A stretch of 64,000 nt of DNA, from the NCBI GenBank assembly GCA_019753405.1, contig JAIKLF010000001.1, positions 500,789 to 564,788 on the forward strand, written 5' to 3'. Position 1 is the first letter of the stretch; every line of letters starts with the position of its first letter. The notes under the pieces are model-generated. The model made no database searches. It was not told where the DNA came from and saw only the letters and a program-made list of their open reading frames with translations. The DNA is from Murdochiella sp. Marseille-P8839. GTDB taxonomy: Bacteria > Bacillota > Clostridia > Tissierellales > Peptoniphilaceae. Of the stretch, positions 51,325 to 60,556 are shown piece after piece. The translations under genes were made by a program, and so were the position numbers.

Positions 51325-53382
51325 TTATCCGTGATTGGGGCACTCTTCGTTATGACAATATATGCGATCTTCATGTCGATTTTTGCGATGCAAAAGAAGG
51401 TCGCCACAAAGAGGACATTTTTCACCGGTCGGCGGATCCCACGTCGCAAAGTCGCAAGCGGGATACTGATTACAGCTATAAAATACCTTTCCGCGTTTGG
51501 AGATCTTTTCCACCAGCTCTCCTTTACCACATTTCGGACAGGTGACGCCCGTGGTTTTCACAATACTTTTGGTGTATGTGCAGTTTGGAAAATTCGCACA
51601 GCCGATAAAATCTCCGTTTCGTCCGTGTTTAATGATCAACTTTCCGCCGCATTGCGGACAAGTCTCTCCGGTTTCTTCCACCGGCAATTTATAGCCCGTA
51701 TCGTCTTCCTTTGCTTTTTGCAGATCCTCGGAAAAGACGGCATAGAACTCACTCATCAATGCTCGCCAATCGACGTTTCCGCCCGCAATATCATCTAGGC
51801 GTTCCTCCATCATCGAGGTAAAGCCTTCGTTGATAATCTCATTAAAATTGGCTTCCAAAAAGGCATTGACCTTTTCGCCCAACGGTGTAGGAAGAAACTG
51901 TTTTTTCTCAATCGATACATAGCCGCGGGAAAGGATGGATTTTATGATGGCCGAATACGTGCTCGGCCGACCGATCCCGTTCTTCTCCAGCGTCTGCACT
52001 AAGGAAGCCTCGGTATACCGTGCAGGTGGTTGCGTAAAGTGCTGCTGTTTTTCTATGCGCCTGACCTCCACGCTCTGTCCTTCCGTCAGTTCCGGAAGCT
52101 GCACTTCCTTCGTATTCACCGGCCAAACTGCCTGGAACCCGTCAAATTTCGGCTCTACTCCATTCACACGGAAAAGATAGTCACCGGAGGCCAAGTCCAC
52201 CGTCGTCGAAAGAAACCGCGCGGATGCCATTTGCGAAGCAACCGCACGACGCCAGATGAGATCATATAAACGAAACTGATCATTGGAAAGATCATCATGA
52301 ATGGCTTGCGGCACAAGATTGACCGAGGCGGGAAGAATGCCTTCATGCGCATCCTGCGCCTTGCGATTTCCGCCATAAGAGATTCCCTTAGTGGTATATT
52401 GTTCGCCATACGTATTCGCGATATATTCTTTTGCCTGTTGGAGAAAACTGTCCGCCAAACGTGTCGAATCCGTACGCATATAGGTAATTAATCCGACCTG
52501 TCCCTTGCCGTGCAGGGAAATGCCTTCATAGAGCTGTTGCGCAACCATCATGGTCTTGGACGTGGAAAAGCCCAAGCGACGATTCGCTTCCTGCTGAAGT
52601 GTGGACGTGGTAAAAGGTGCATACGGCTTTTTGTTCCGCTTACGCTTGCCGACTTTTTCTACCGTAAAAGGCGAGGTCAGAGAAGAGACCAGAGCATCGG
52701 CCGCCGCCTCATCCGGTAAAGAAATCTTGTGCGTCTTTTCGCCTTGCCGGCGACCGACCAATTCTGAGGAAAACGAAATGCGATCCTCACGATGATGCGC
52801 ATGAATGCTCCAGTATTCTTTTGGAACAAAAGCCTGAATTTCCCTTTCCCGTTCAACGATGAGCTTCAGTGCAACCGATTGTACACGTCCCGCAGAAAGA
52901 CCACCCTGCACTTTTTTCCACAGTATCGGCGAGATCTGATAGCCTACAATGCGGTCCATGATACGACGTGCCTGTTGCGAATTAACCAAATCCATATCGA
53001 TTGTGCGTGGATGCGCCATTCCCTCTTTTACTCCCTGTGGAGTAATTTCATGAAAACTTACCCGATTGGCTTTTTCCGGATCCAAGCCCAACAGTTGTGC
53101 TAAATGCCAGGAAATGGCTTCCCCCTCGCGATCGGGGTCAGTGGCAAGATAGATGTTGTCGGCTTTTTTGCTCTCGCGTTTCAATTCATTGATCGTGGAA
53201 GCTTTACCGCGTACATTAATGTATTTCGGCTCAAATTGATTTTCAATATCGACGCCGAACTGACTTTTCGGCAGATCGCGAAGATGACCTTTGGAAGCCA
53301 TCACTTTATAATTTTTGCCGAGAATTTTAGAGATCGTCTTTGTTTTGGTCGGCGACTCGACGATAATTAAATTTTTGGTCAT
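51325..53382 (-). CDS. topA: DNA topoisomerase I
   Basis: A 685-residue type IA topoisomerase that relaxes negative supercoils. The Toprim domain (about 1-120) has LIIVESPTKTKTI and DPDREGEAISWHLAQ. The active-site tyrosine is in GLITYMRTDSTRL (about 290). Three C4 zinc ribbons end the protein: CPQC/CANFPNC, CPKC/CNQYPAC and CPLC/CHNEECPN. The start at 53382 (MTKNLIIVES) has a GAAGGG site; an upstream frame to 53466 overlaps dprA. dprA lies 14 bp upstream. Confidence 0.98.
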   Translation of the reverse strand: MTKNLIIVESPTKTKTISKILGKNYKVMASKGHLRDLPKSQFGVDIENQFEPKYINVRGKASTINELKRESKKADNIYLATDPDREGEAISWHLAQLLGLDPEKANRVSFHEITPQGVKEGMAHPRTIDMDLVNSQQARRIMDRIVGYQISPILWKKVQGGLSAGRVQSVALKLIVEREREIQAFVPKEYWSIHAHHREDRISFSSELVGRRQGEKTHKISLPDEAAADALVSSLTSPFTVEKVGKRKRNKKPYAPFTTSTLQQEANRRLGFSTSKTMMVAQQLYEGISLHGKGQVGLITYMRTDSTRLADSFLQQAKEYIANTYGEQYTTKGISYGGNRKAQDAHEGILPASVNLVPQAIHDDLSNDQFRLYDLIWRRAVASQMASARFLSTTVDLASGDYLFRVNGVEPKFDGFQAVWPVNTKEVQLPELTEGQSVEVRRIEKQQHFTQPPARYTEASLVQTLEKNGIGRPSTYSAIIKSILSRGYVSIEKKQFLPTPLGEKVNAFLEANFNEIINEGFTSMMEERLDDIAGGNVDWRALMSEFYAVFSEDLQKAKEDDTGYKLPVEETGETCPQCGGKLIIKHGRNGDFIGCANFPNCTYTKSIVKTTGVTCPKCGKGELVEKISKRGKVFYSCNQYPACDFATWDPPTGEKCPLCGDLLLHRKNRHEDRIYCHNEECPNHG

Positions 53383-53396
53383 GTAAACCCTTCCCG

Positions 53397-54485
53397 CTAC
53401 TGTGTTGCAAATTTCCCATCGCTGCGGCGCTGAATTTTCCCCTTCATCTCCAGAGACGTCAAACAAATCCAGAGATCGGAAACGGTGAGCGGAACAAGGT
53501 GCGAAAGTTCATCCGCTCCGCGAGGCGCCAATCGAAGGATATCATATATAGCCTTTTCCATCGGTGTCAATGCCTCTTTCGCTTTTTTCGCTTCCGTAAG
53601 TGAACGCGGTTTCCATTCATAGGCACTTAAAATATCGTCGATACCCGTCACCAGCGTTGCTCCGCGTCGAATCTGCTCATTGGTTCCCTCACTCCGTTTT
53701 TGGTGTATATTTCCGGGAACGCAGAAGACATTTTTTCCCTGCTCGCAAGCACAATTGACGGTAATCATCGTGCCGGAACGACGATTGGCCTCAATCACCA
53801 GCACGCCGTCGGAAATCCCGGAGATTAGGCGATTGCGGTGTACAAAATGATACGGAAGCGCTCTTTCACCGGGAGGATATTCCGACAGCACGCATCCTTT
53901 GCGAACAATCTCTTCGGCAAGAGAACGATGGGAAGGCGGATAAATACGATCGATACCGCTTCCCAATATTGCCACGGTCGGACAGGAAGCACGCAATGCC
54001 GCACGATGGGCTAAGCTGTCAATACCATAGGCTAGCCCAGAAAGGATGACCACACCTTCTCGAGCCAATCCTTCCGCGAAGAGCTCCGTGCAGGAAACGC
54101 CATATGCACTCGGCTTTCGACTGCCGATCACCGCAATGCTGAAGCCCGTGAGAACGGAAGAATCGCCTCTACCGAAGAGCACATACGGTACCGGCTCAAT
54201 TTCACGGAGTTTATCGGGATACGCGTCATCAAAAAGTGTAAGCGCCCAATAGCCTTTCTTTTCATACTCGTACCAGCGCTTCATCCTCGGCGTTTCCTCG
54301 GGATGCGGCAAAAGAATATCGTTGCGATACACTGTGCCGCTTTTTCGTTCCAGTGATTCTGCGCCGCAAAGAAGAGCGCTGATCTGGGACGACGATAGAC
54401 CGGATAACGCCATGTACAGTAATTGATTCCGCCCCATGCATGAAGGGGATTTCTTCATTGCTTCCATAGCCGCTATTCCGTCCAT
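53397..54485 (-). CDS. dprA: DNA processing protein DprA
   Basis: A 362-residue protein that protects incoming single-stranded DNA and loads RecA during natural transformation. The Rossmann-like core has VIGSRKPSAYGVSCTELFAE, ILSGLAYGIDSLAHRAAL and LGSGIDRIYPPSHR. NRLISGISDGVLVIEA and the later SGTMITVNCACEQGKNVFCV are typical. A C-terminal winged-helix domain (about 295-360) follows. An AGGAGG site precedes the start, and the gene overlaps yraN by 13 bp. Confidence 0.96.
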   Translation of the reverse strand: MDGIAAMEAMKKSPSCMGRNQLLYMALSGLSSSQISALLCGAESLERKSGTVYRNDILLPHPEETPRMKRWYEYEKKGYWALTLFDDAYPDKLREIEPVPYVLFGRGDSSVLTGFSIAVIGSRKPSAYGVSCTELFAEGLAREGVVILSGLAYGIDSLAHRAALRASCPTVAILGSGIDRIYPPSHRSLAEEIVRKGCVLSEYPPGERALPYHFVHRNRLISGISDGVLVIEANRRSGTMITVNCACEQGKNVFCVPGNIHQKRSEGTNEQIRRGATLVTGIDDILSAYEWKPRSLTEAKKAKEALTPMEKAIYDILRLAPRGADELSHLVPLTVSDLWICLTSLEMKGKIQRRSDGKFATQ

Positions 54486-54892
54486 GATTCCTCCTCCGCC
54501 GGAAAGGCATTGCGCAAGAGGTGAATGGTTCCGCGATGGAGATGGACTTCTGCGATATCAAAAACATAATACAAATCGGAAAAATGGGGATGACGAAACA
54601 AATACGACAAGGCAGTTAAGCGAAGTCGACGTCGCTTCCAGGCGGAAACCGCTTCTTGCGGAGCCGCATAACGCACGTCGCTTCGCGCTTTCACCTCAAT
54701 AAAGTGCAGTTCGCTTCCTTTGGTGGCGATCAGATCAATCTCTCCATGACGGCCGCGAAAGTTGTGCTGTAGAATCCGGTATCCAAGAGAAACATATAAA
54801 CGAGCCACCGCGTCTTCCGCCTCTCGTCCACTGCGATACGCCGCTTGTTTCTTTTCGCAACGCACGGACGCCGCGGGACGCTTAGTTGTCAT
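54473..54892 (-). CDS. yraN: YraN/UPF0102 family nuclease-like protein
   Basis: A 139-residue protein of the UPF0102 family with a restriction-endonuclease-like fold. Motifs: REAEDAVARLYVSLGYRIL, then NFRGRHGEIDLIA (metal-binding Glu-Asp) and the E-x-K part of FIEVKARSD. Its function is not established; its neighbours suggest a link to DNA processing. The start at 54892 (MTTKRPAASV) overlaps the rnhB end by 11 bp but has a poorly spaced AAAGG. A start at 54961 (MKKTSTSPC) has a better spaced GGAAAGG site but would overlap rnhB by 80 bp, so the start is uncertain. Confidence 0.88.
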   Translation of the reverse strand: MTTKRPAASVRCEKKQAAYRSGREAEDAVARLYVSLGYRILQHNFRGRHGEIDLIATKGSELHFIEVKARSDVRYAAPQEAVSAWKRRRLRLTALSYLFRHPHFSDLYYVFDIAEVHLHRGTIHLLRNAFPAEEESWTE

Positions 54893-55589
54893 CCTTTCCG
54901 TTCGACGTTGACTCGTAGGCTTCGTTCGAGGACGACATGGGGAAGTTGACGTTTTTTTCATACCGATCCTTTCCATGTAGAAAGCTTCGGCGATGAATGG
55001 GCAACAGACCGAATTGGCGAATGGCGTCATAATGCGCTTTCGTGCCGTATCCCTTATGTGAAGCAAAACCGTATTCGGGATATTGGACACCGTAGGCGCG
55101 CATCATGCGGTCACGACTCACCTTGGCCACAATGGAGGCACAGCTGATGGCATAAATACGATCATCACCATGGATAACGCTGATCTGCTCCACATCGGTT
55201 TCAATGTGTTCCGCGTCGACGAGAACCAGATCAGGCACCACGTGTTCTCCTTCTTTCGTTTTTAATGAAAGAAGTGCCTCACGCATCGCTTTTAGGGTAG
55301 CTTGACGAATGTTGATCGTATCAATCACTCGTTCATCGCTTTGTCCGATTCCCCAAGCAATGCAACGGTCAAGAATTTCGTCATAAAGCTGTTCTCTCTT
55401 TTTTTCGGACAGCTTTTTGGAGTCTCTAACGCCGTTGATTTTTTCCCCGTGCGGCATGATTATAGCACAGGCAACCACCGGTCCCGCCAGTGGCCCACGT
55501 CCCACTTCATCGATTCCACATACCAGAGGTGTTTCCTCTATTCGCATGTGAAGCGCATTTAGTTCCTCTTCGGTCCAAGTGTCTCTCAT
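54882..55589 (-). CDS. rnhB: Ribonuclease HII
   Basis: A 235-residue RNase HII that removes ribonucleotides from DNA. The acidic active-site residues are in CGIDEVGRGPLAGPVVACA (Asp-Glu), VLVDAEHIE and ASIVAKVSRDRMM. The C-terminal GYGTKAHYDAIRQFGLLPIH is typical. It lies between rbgA (3 bp) and yraN (overlap). Confidence 0.96.
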   Translation of the reverse strand: MRDTWTEEELNALHMRIEETPLVCGIDEVGRGPLAGPVVACAIIMPHGEKINGVRDSKKLSEKKREQLYDEILDRCIAWGIGQSDERVIDTINIRQATLKAMREALLSLKTKEGEHVVPDLVLVDAEHIETDVEQISVIHGDDRIYAISCASIVAKVSRDRMMRAYGVQYPEYGFASHKGYGTKAHYDAIRQFGLLPIHRRSFLHGKDRYEKNVNFPMSSSNEAYESTSNGKDDN

Positions 55590-55592
55590 CGG

Positions 55593-56459
55593 CTACTCCT
55601 CATTTATGAGCTCGACAGGCGCCTTCTCCAGCGTAAGTTTTCCGAAACGAAGTTTTCGAAAATCATCCAGAAGAATAGCGGCCGTTCGCGTATAGTCCAC
55701 TTCTCCTCCGCGCAAAAGCGAGCCGGTATAGCGTGCAATTTTTTCCATCGTATCAATTGTTTTTCGTCCGGACTCTTCCGACAAAGAATAACGAGAAATC
55801 ACCGCTTCCGGAGCGCGTTTCATGAGCAAATCCAAAAGCGCATAGCCGACATCCTGTAAGGGAAGAATATCGTCTCGAATCGCTCCGGTGAAGGCAAGAT
55901 GAAGCGCCTGACGTTCCGTCAGCTTTTTCGGCAAAATGCCCGGCGTATCCAACAACAGAAGGTCGGCATCCGTTTTTATCCATTGCTGATTTTTGGTAAA
56001 ACCCGGACGATCACCTACCGCCGCAGAACGCTTCCCGCTCATCGCGTTGATAAATGTGGATTTTCCGGAATTGGGAATGCCATAAACCAACAAACGAATT
56101 TCCCGATTGATGCGCAATTGTTCTTTTCTCTTGTTCTGTTCTTCTGCAAGCAAATCGGCTGCGCAATCATATAACGCTTTTGCGGGACGATCATGCACAG
56201 CGTTAATGGCCATGGCGGTCTGCCCTTTTTGACGCAATGCCTGAATCCATTTTTCTGTCTCTTTGGCATCAGCCATGTCTTTTTTATTCAATAAAATGAT
56301 GTGCTTCTTCTTTGCCGTGATGCGGTATAACGCTTCGTTCGCACTGGAAAACGGAATGCGAGCGTCACGAATTTCACAGCACAGATCGACCAGAGAAAGC
56401 TTGTCACGAATCTCATCCGTGGCTTTTTTCATGTGGCCGGGATACCAGTTGATACTCAT
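55593..56459 (-). CDS. rbgA: Ribosome biogenesis GTPase YlqF/RbgA
   Basis: A 288-residue circularly permuted GTPase needed for late 50S assembly. G4 (LLNKKDMAD) precedes G1 (GIPNSGKSTFINAM) and G3 (DTPGI), the permuted order of the family. The opening NWYPGHMKKATDEI is diagnostic. The start at 56459 has a GGAGGT site that directly follows the rplS terminator's U-tract. The C-terminal RNA-binding helical domain (about 190-288) is present. Confidence 0.97.
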   Translation of the reverse strand: MSINWYPGHMKKATDEIRDKLSLVDLCCEIRDARIPFSSANEALYRITAKKKHIILLNKKDMADAKETEKWIQALRQKGQTAMAINAVHDRPAKALYDCAADLLAEEQNKRKEQLRINREIRLLVYGIPNSGKSTFINAMSGKRSAAVGDRPGFTKNQQWIKTDADLLLLDTPGILPKKLTERQALHLAFTGAIRDDILPLQDVGYALLDLLMKRAPEAVISRYSLSEESGRKTIDTMEKIARYTGSLLRGGEVDYTRTAAILLDDFRKLRFGKLTLEKAPVELINEE

Positions 56460-56468
56460 CGTACCTCC

Positions 56469-56504
56469 AAAAAAAGCTCGCTGAACCGTAGCGGCCAGCG
56501 AGCT
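56469..56504 (-). terminator. Terminator of rplS abutting the rbgA ribosome binding site
   Basis: A 9-bp perfect stem (AGCTCGCTG/CAGCGAGCT) with a 12-nt loop, followed on the minus strand by seven U residues and then GGAGGT of rbgA. Confidence 0.88.
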
Positions 56505-56513
56505 CGTAAACAA

Positions 56514-56861
56514 TTAATAGTTGGTCTTTTCTTTGACCTTGGCCGCCTTGCCCACGCGTGTGCGCAGGTAATTGAGTTTCGCGCGGCGAACCTTACCTTT
56601 ACGGGTAACTTCAATTTTTTCCACTCGCGGAGAATGGACTAGGAACACACGCTCTACGCCTACGCCATAACTCAGACGACGTACGGTAAAGGTTTCATTC
56701 GTGCTTCCGCCTTCACGCTGAATCACCGTTCCTTCAAAAACCTGAATACGCTCGCGGCTGCCTTCCGTGATACGATAGTGTACGCGTACGGTATCGCCGA
56801 CGCGAAACGCGGGCAGATCCGTCTTCGCTTGTGCCTGTTCCAGTTGTTTAATGTAATCCAT
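56514..56861 (-). CDS. rplS: 50S ribosomal protein L19
   Basis: A 115-residue protein at the 30S-50S interface. [32 protein letters not shown] and [20 protein letters not shown] are typical. The start at 56861 follows AAGGAGG and gives the standard length; a longer frame to 57104 lies over trmD. It overlaps the trmD end by 14 bp. Confidence 0.98.
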   Translation of the reverse strand: MDYIKQLEQAQAKTDLPAFRVGDTVRVHYRITEGSRERIQVFEGTVIQREGGSTNETFTVRRLSYGVGVERVFLVHSPRVEKIEVTRKGKVRRAKLNYLRTRVGKAAKVKEKTNY

Positions 56862-57564
56862 CGATTCCTCCTTCATCCCCGGATTCCCGAAGATAGCGTT
56901 CGTAAAGATCCGGTCGTTTTCGTTTCGTGTTGTACAACGCATTTTCGTTTCGCCATGCAGCGATCGCCTGATGATTCCCGTTGAGCAACACGTCGGGTAC
57001 TTCGTGACCGCGAAAATTGCGCGGTTTGGTGTATTCATCATATTGAAGCAAAAGATTGGCGTGGGAGTCGCTTGCTGCACTCTCGGGATTTCCGAGAACG
57101 TCATCCACCCAGCGCACCACTGTATCCACCAGCACCATGGCCGGCAGTTCTCCCCCGGTTAAGACATAATCACCGATGGAGATTTCCTCGTCCACATAAT
57201 AGTTCGTAATGCGGGCGTCGATGCCTTCATAGTGACCGCAAAGCAGCACAAGATGATCATATTGCGCAAGGGCACGTGCTTTATCTTGATTGAGTACGCT
57301 TCCCTGCGGACTCAAAAACACCACGTGTGATGCAGGCGTTCGCACGGCATCAAGTGCATCGTAAAGAACATCCGGCTTCATCAACATACCCGCGGCTCCG
57401 CCAAAAACGGTGTCATCTACGCTTTTATGCCGATCTTTGGCATAATCGCGAATCTGATGCGTCTTTAAGGTGAGAATCCCGCTTTCCAATGCTCGGCCGA
57501 TTACCCCGTATGCACGGAGAAGGTCGAAGAGTTCCGGAAAAAGGGTCAAGATATCGATCTTCAT
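56848..57564 (-). CDS. trmD: tRNA (guanine-N1)-methyltransferase
   Basis: A 238-residue SPOUT-class enzyme that methylates G37 of tRNAs and prevents frameshifting. [32 protein letters not shown] and [19 protein letters not shown] form the knotted SAM site. The linker and C-terminal domain follow, with [18 protein letters not shown]. It overlaps rimM by 4 bp and rplS by 14 bp. Confidence 0.98.
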   Translation of the reverse strand: MKIDILTLFPELFDLLRAYGVIGRALESGILTLKTHQIRDYAKDRHKSVDDTVFGGAAGMLMKPDVLYDALDAVRTPASHVVFLSPQGSVLNQDKARALAQYDHLVLLCGHYEGIDARITNYYVDEEISIGDYVLTGGELPAMVLVDTVVRWVDDVLGNPESAASDSHANLLLQYDEYTKPRNFRGHEVPDVLLNGNHQAIAAWRNENALYNTKRKRPDLYERYLRESGDEGGIDGLH

Positions 57565-58061
57565 TCCATTCCCTCGATCAGTGCAACACGCATACAGTGA
57601 TGCTTCACATCCACCTCGCGGATGAACGACTTTACTGCGGGAAGAAGAATATCTTTTCCTTCTTCCGTCCGAATCCGGTAAAGATCCTGTGCGGGATTTT
57701 CAATCACTTCTTGTAAAACGCCCAGAAGTGATCCGTCCTCACGAGAAACCTGCATACCGAGAAGATCCTTGACGTAATAATGATCTTTCGCCGGCTCGGG
57801 AAGACTTTCTTCCGTAACGAGCAGGGTTTCCCCAACCAGCTCCTGCGCTTCCTGCGCTGAGGTGATTTCTGCAAACTGCAGATAGCCGAATTGACCTTGC
57901 GCGCGATAGCGCGTAACGGTAAGCGTTCTTCCGGATGCGCTCATCAGCGTGCTTCCCTCCGGAAATCGATCCTTGCGATCATCCGCCATCCGAACTTTAA
58001 TTTCTCCGGATAGACCTCGTATGCGCAGCACTTCGGCGAGAACGATCAGGCCGCTCTTCAT
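57561..58061 (-). CDS. rimM: Ribosome maturation factor RimM
   Basis: A 166-residue 30S head assembly factor with an N-terminal beta-barrel (about 8-90) and a C-terminal PRC-barrel domain (about 95-166, YYVKDLLGMQVSREDGSLLG, then VKSFIREVDVKHHCMRV). It overlaps khpA and trmD by 4 bp each. Confidence 0.94.
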   Translation of the reverse strand: MKSGLIVLAEVLRIRGLSGEIKVRMADDRKDRFPEGSTLMSASGRTLTVTRYRAQGQFGYLQFAEITSAQEAQELVGETLLVTEESLPEPAKDHYYVKDLLGMQVSREDGSLLGVLQEVIENPAQDLYRIRTEEGKDILLPAVKSFIREVDVKHHCMRVALIEGME

Positions 58062-58288
58062 GAATCAATATCCAAATTGACTTTGACGTTTTCTTTGATG
58101 GCACAGGCTTTTAGCACCTGACGCATGGAATTGGCGATGCGCCCCTGCTTGCCGATCACCTTGCCCATATCATCGGGATGAACATGAAGCGAAAGCGTAA
58201 CTACGCCGTCATTTGCATCCTCACGAATCGTGAGCTCTTCGGGGTGATCCACCAGCCCCTTTGCCATGGTATATAGCAGTTCTTTCAT
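58058..58288 (-). CDS. khpA: KH-domain RNA-binding protein KhpA (YlqC)
   Basis: A 76-residue single KH-domain protein with the GXXG loop in VIGKQGRIANSMRQVL. In Bacillota it pairs with KhpB/Jag to bind many RNAs and affects cell size. It is encoded between rpsP (1 bp) and rimM, its usual place. Confidence 0.95.
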   Translation of the reverse strand: MKELLYTMAKGLVDHPEELTIREDANDGVVTLSLHVHPDDMGKVIGKQGRIANSMRQVLKACAIKENVKVNLDIDS

Positions 58289-58289
58289 C

Positions 58290-58703
58290 TCAGGCCTCGG
58301 CAGTTTCGTCTTCGGCCTTCACTTCTTCCTCTTCGGAAGCCGGTTCGTTCACCGCTTCTTGCTTTTCCTCCGCCGTTTCCTTCTTGGTGTCGGCAAAATC
58401 AACCACTTTCGCCTTTGGCTTGCGCTCCGTCGAAAGTCCTGAAGCGACAACGCCTTCCGCCTCCATTACGCCGTATTCACGGAACAGGCGTTTAATGGTG
58501 TCCGACGGCTGTGCGCCATTGGCAATCCAAGCTTTTACTTTGTCGGCATCCACCCGAAACATGCGCGGTTCCGAGACGGGGTTGTAGAAACCGATCTCTT
58601 CGATAAAGCGGCCGTTCCGTGCGCGACGGGAATCCGCCACGACGATACGATAAAACGGTGCCTTTTTCGCGCCTAAACGTTTCATTCTGATTTTAACTGC
58701 CAT
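58290..58703 (-). CDS. rpsP: 30S ribosomal protein S16 with acidic C-terminal extension
   Basis: A 137-residue S16. The core is standard ([36 protein letters not shown]). The usual length is about 80-90 residues; here about 45 extra residues follow, at first with a Lys-rich part ([18 protein letters not shown]), then strongly acidic and alanine-rich. rpsB and nusA in this window have similar acidic tails. It lies between ffh (36 bp) and khpA. Confidence 0.97.
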   Translation of the reverse strand: MAVKIRMKRLGAKKAPFYRIVVADSRRARNGRFIEEIGFYNPVSEPRMFRVDADKVKAWIANGAQPSDTIKRLFREYGVMEAEGVVASGLSTERKPKAKVVDFADTKKETAEEKQEAVNEPASEEEEVKAEDETAEA

Positions 58704-58739
58704 TCTTTCCTCCTCATGTGTTCAATATTCAACTCGCTA

Positions 58740-60080
58740 TTACTGAAACGGATTTTTGAATAGGGAATTGAAGCGTTTTTTGCCCTTCTTAACCTGTTCC
58801 ATTTTCTTCATCAGCTTCTTGGAATCCTTAAACTGTTTAAGAAGGCGGTTGACCATGACCGGGTCCGTACCCGATCCTTTTGCGATGCGTGCACGGCGGG
58901 AATTGGAGATGATGTCCGGTTTGCGTCTTTCCTCGTCGGTCATCGAGGAAAGAATTGCTTCCAGACGCTTAATCTGCTTATCATCAATATTTACGCCGGC
59001 CATCTGTTGGGCATTCATGCCCGGGATGAGCTTGAGCAGATCCTCAAGCGGACCCATGTTCTGCATCTGTCGGAGTTGTTCGCGAAAATCGTTCAGATCA
59101 TATTTCTGAGAACGCATTTTCTCTTCCAACTCTTTGGCTTTTTCCCGGTCCAACGCCGATTCGGCTTTTTCGATGAGCGTGAGCACATCGCCCATACCGA
59201 GAATGCGGCTGACCAGGCGATCGGGATGAAATTCCTCAATCTGATCCAGTTTTTCTCCCGTGCCGATGAGTTTAATCGGCTTATGGGTTACCGCGCGTAC
59301 CGAAAGCGCTGCGCCTCCGCGCGCGTCACCGTCCAATTTGGAAAGTACCACACCGGTAATGTCCACGGCTTCGTTGAATGTCTTGGCGACATTTACGGCC
59401 TCTTGACCGGTCATGGCATCGACGACGAGCAAGGTTTCCGTGACAGGCACTGTCTCTTTGATGCGTTGTAATTCCCGCATCAGCTCTTCGTCAATCTGTA
59501 AGCGTCCGGCGGTATCGATGATCAGCGGATCATGCCCTGTGCGCACCGCTTCGTCGTAGGCGCGTTTTGCAATCTCTACCGGATCCGCGTCCGCGCCTAA
59601 GGAAAATACCGGTGTTTTAACCTGTTCTCCCACCACCTGCAACTGTTTAATGGCTGCCGGACGATAGACATCGCAGGCGACGAGCATCGGTCGACGCTGT
59701 TTTTTCTGATACCAGTTGGCCAGTTTGGCTGCATGCGTCGTTTTTCCGGAGCCCTGGAGACCGCACATCATGATAACGGTCGGTGCCTTTGGCGCACTGC
59801 GCAAGGCCATATCATCATCGGACATCAGCGCAACCAGCTCTTCGCGGACAATCTTGATCACCATCTGTCCCGGTGTAAGTGATTTCATCACATTTTCGCC
59901 GACAGCACGCTCTTTGACCTGCGCAACGAACTCTTTCACGACTTTGTAGTTGACATCCGCTTCCAGAAGCGCCAGACGTATTTCGCGCATAGCCTGATCA
60001 ACATCTTTTTGATCCAGTTTTCCTTTTCTCGTCAGGCGAGAAAACGTCGCTTGGAGGCGTTCGGCTAAATTGTCAAACAT
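58740..60080 (-). CDS. ffh: Signal recognition particle protein Ffh
   Basis: A 446-residue SRP GTPase that, with 4.5S RNA, recognises signal sequences on nascent chains. The N domain (about 1-85) is followed by the G domain with CGLQGSGKTTHAAKLANW (about 106), VDAMTGQEA and KLDGDARGGAALSV. The methionine-rich M domain (about 325-446) contains SRRARIAKGSGTDPVMVNRL. It follows ylxM by 33 bp; its receptor ftsY lies just beyond. Confidence 0.98.
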   Translation of the reverse strand: MFDNLAERLQATFSRLTRKGKLDQKDVDQAMREIRLALLEADVNYKVVKEFVAQVKERAVGENVMKSLTPGQMVIKIVREELVALMSDDDMALRSAPKAPTVIMMCGLQGSGKTTHAAKLANWYQKKQRRPMLVACDVYRPAAIKQLQVVGEQVKTPVFSLGADADPVEIAKRAYDEAVRTGHDPLIIDTAGRLQIDEELMRELQRIKETVPVTETLLVVDAMTGQEAVNVAKTFNEAVDITGVVLSKLDGDARGGAALSVRAVTHKPIKLIGTGEKLDQIEEFHPDRLVSRILGMGDVLTLIEKAESALDREKAKELEEKMRSQKYDLNDFREQLRQMQNMGPLEDLLKLIPGMNAQQMAGVNIDDKQIKRLEAILSSMTDEERRKPDIISNSRRARIAKGSGTDPVMVNRLLKQFKDSKKLMKKMEQVKKGKKRFNSLFKNPFQ

Positions 60081-60113
60081 GGTCTCCTCCTCTCTGCGGA
60101 AGGATCGGTTTTC

Positions 60114-60503
60114 TCATCGCTCCCGCTCTGGTGTGTGCGGCAAGTGGGTATCCTTCACATCACGTGTTCTTGAAAGCGAAGCCGACAGGCGTTTTAGCGC
60201 CCGACGGGCGGGAAGAGCTTCCTCTTCCGGTAAGGACTCTACGGCATGTGCTAATAGCGGCAGTGTTTCTTTTGCGCACTGTTCGGTCTCTAAAAGGCCA
60301 AGGTGGGACTCGAAAAGGTTCATCTTCTCTACTGCCCTTGATAACTGTATCGATACCGCCTGTTTTGAAATCTTTCGCCATTCGGCAATCTCCGAAAGGG
60401 AAAGATCATCATAATAATAGGCTTCACACAGCGCACGCTGCGTTTCGGTCAGCATAAAACCGTACACTTCATACAACAAGCCGATCTGTACCGTTTCTTC
60501 CAT
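60114..60503 (-). CDS. ylxM: YlxM-family helix-turn-helix protein
   Basis: A 129-residue protein of the YlxM/p13 family, encoded before ffh in many Bacillota and reported to influence SRP function. A sigma-70 region-4-like helix-turn-helix is visible (LTETQRALCEAYYYDDLSLS, then EIAEWRKISKQAVSIQLSRA). The C-terminal 40 residues are charged and specific to this protein. The start at 60503 has a GAGGAT site right behind a terminator-like hairpin; a longer frame to 60533 would start inside that hairpin. Confidence 0.92.
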   Translation of the reverse strand: MEETVQIGLLYEVYGFMLTETQRALCEAYYYDDLSLSEIAEWRKISKQAVSIQLSRAVEKMNLFESHLGLLETEQCAKETLPLLAHAVESLPEEEALPARRALKRLSASLSRTRDVKDTHLPHTPERER

Positions 60504-60514
60504 GACATCCTCAC

Positions 60515-60548
60515 AAAAATAGCACCGCTCCACAGGAACAGTGCTATT
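60515..60548 (-). terminator. Terminator-like hairpin abutting the ylxM ribosome binding site
   Basis: An 8-bp stem (AATAGCAC/GTGCTATT) with a 15-nt loop, followed on the minus strand by five U residues, and then GAGGAT of ylxM. Confidence 0.75.
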
Positions 60549-60556
60549 CTATGCGT

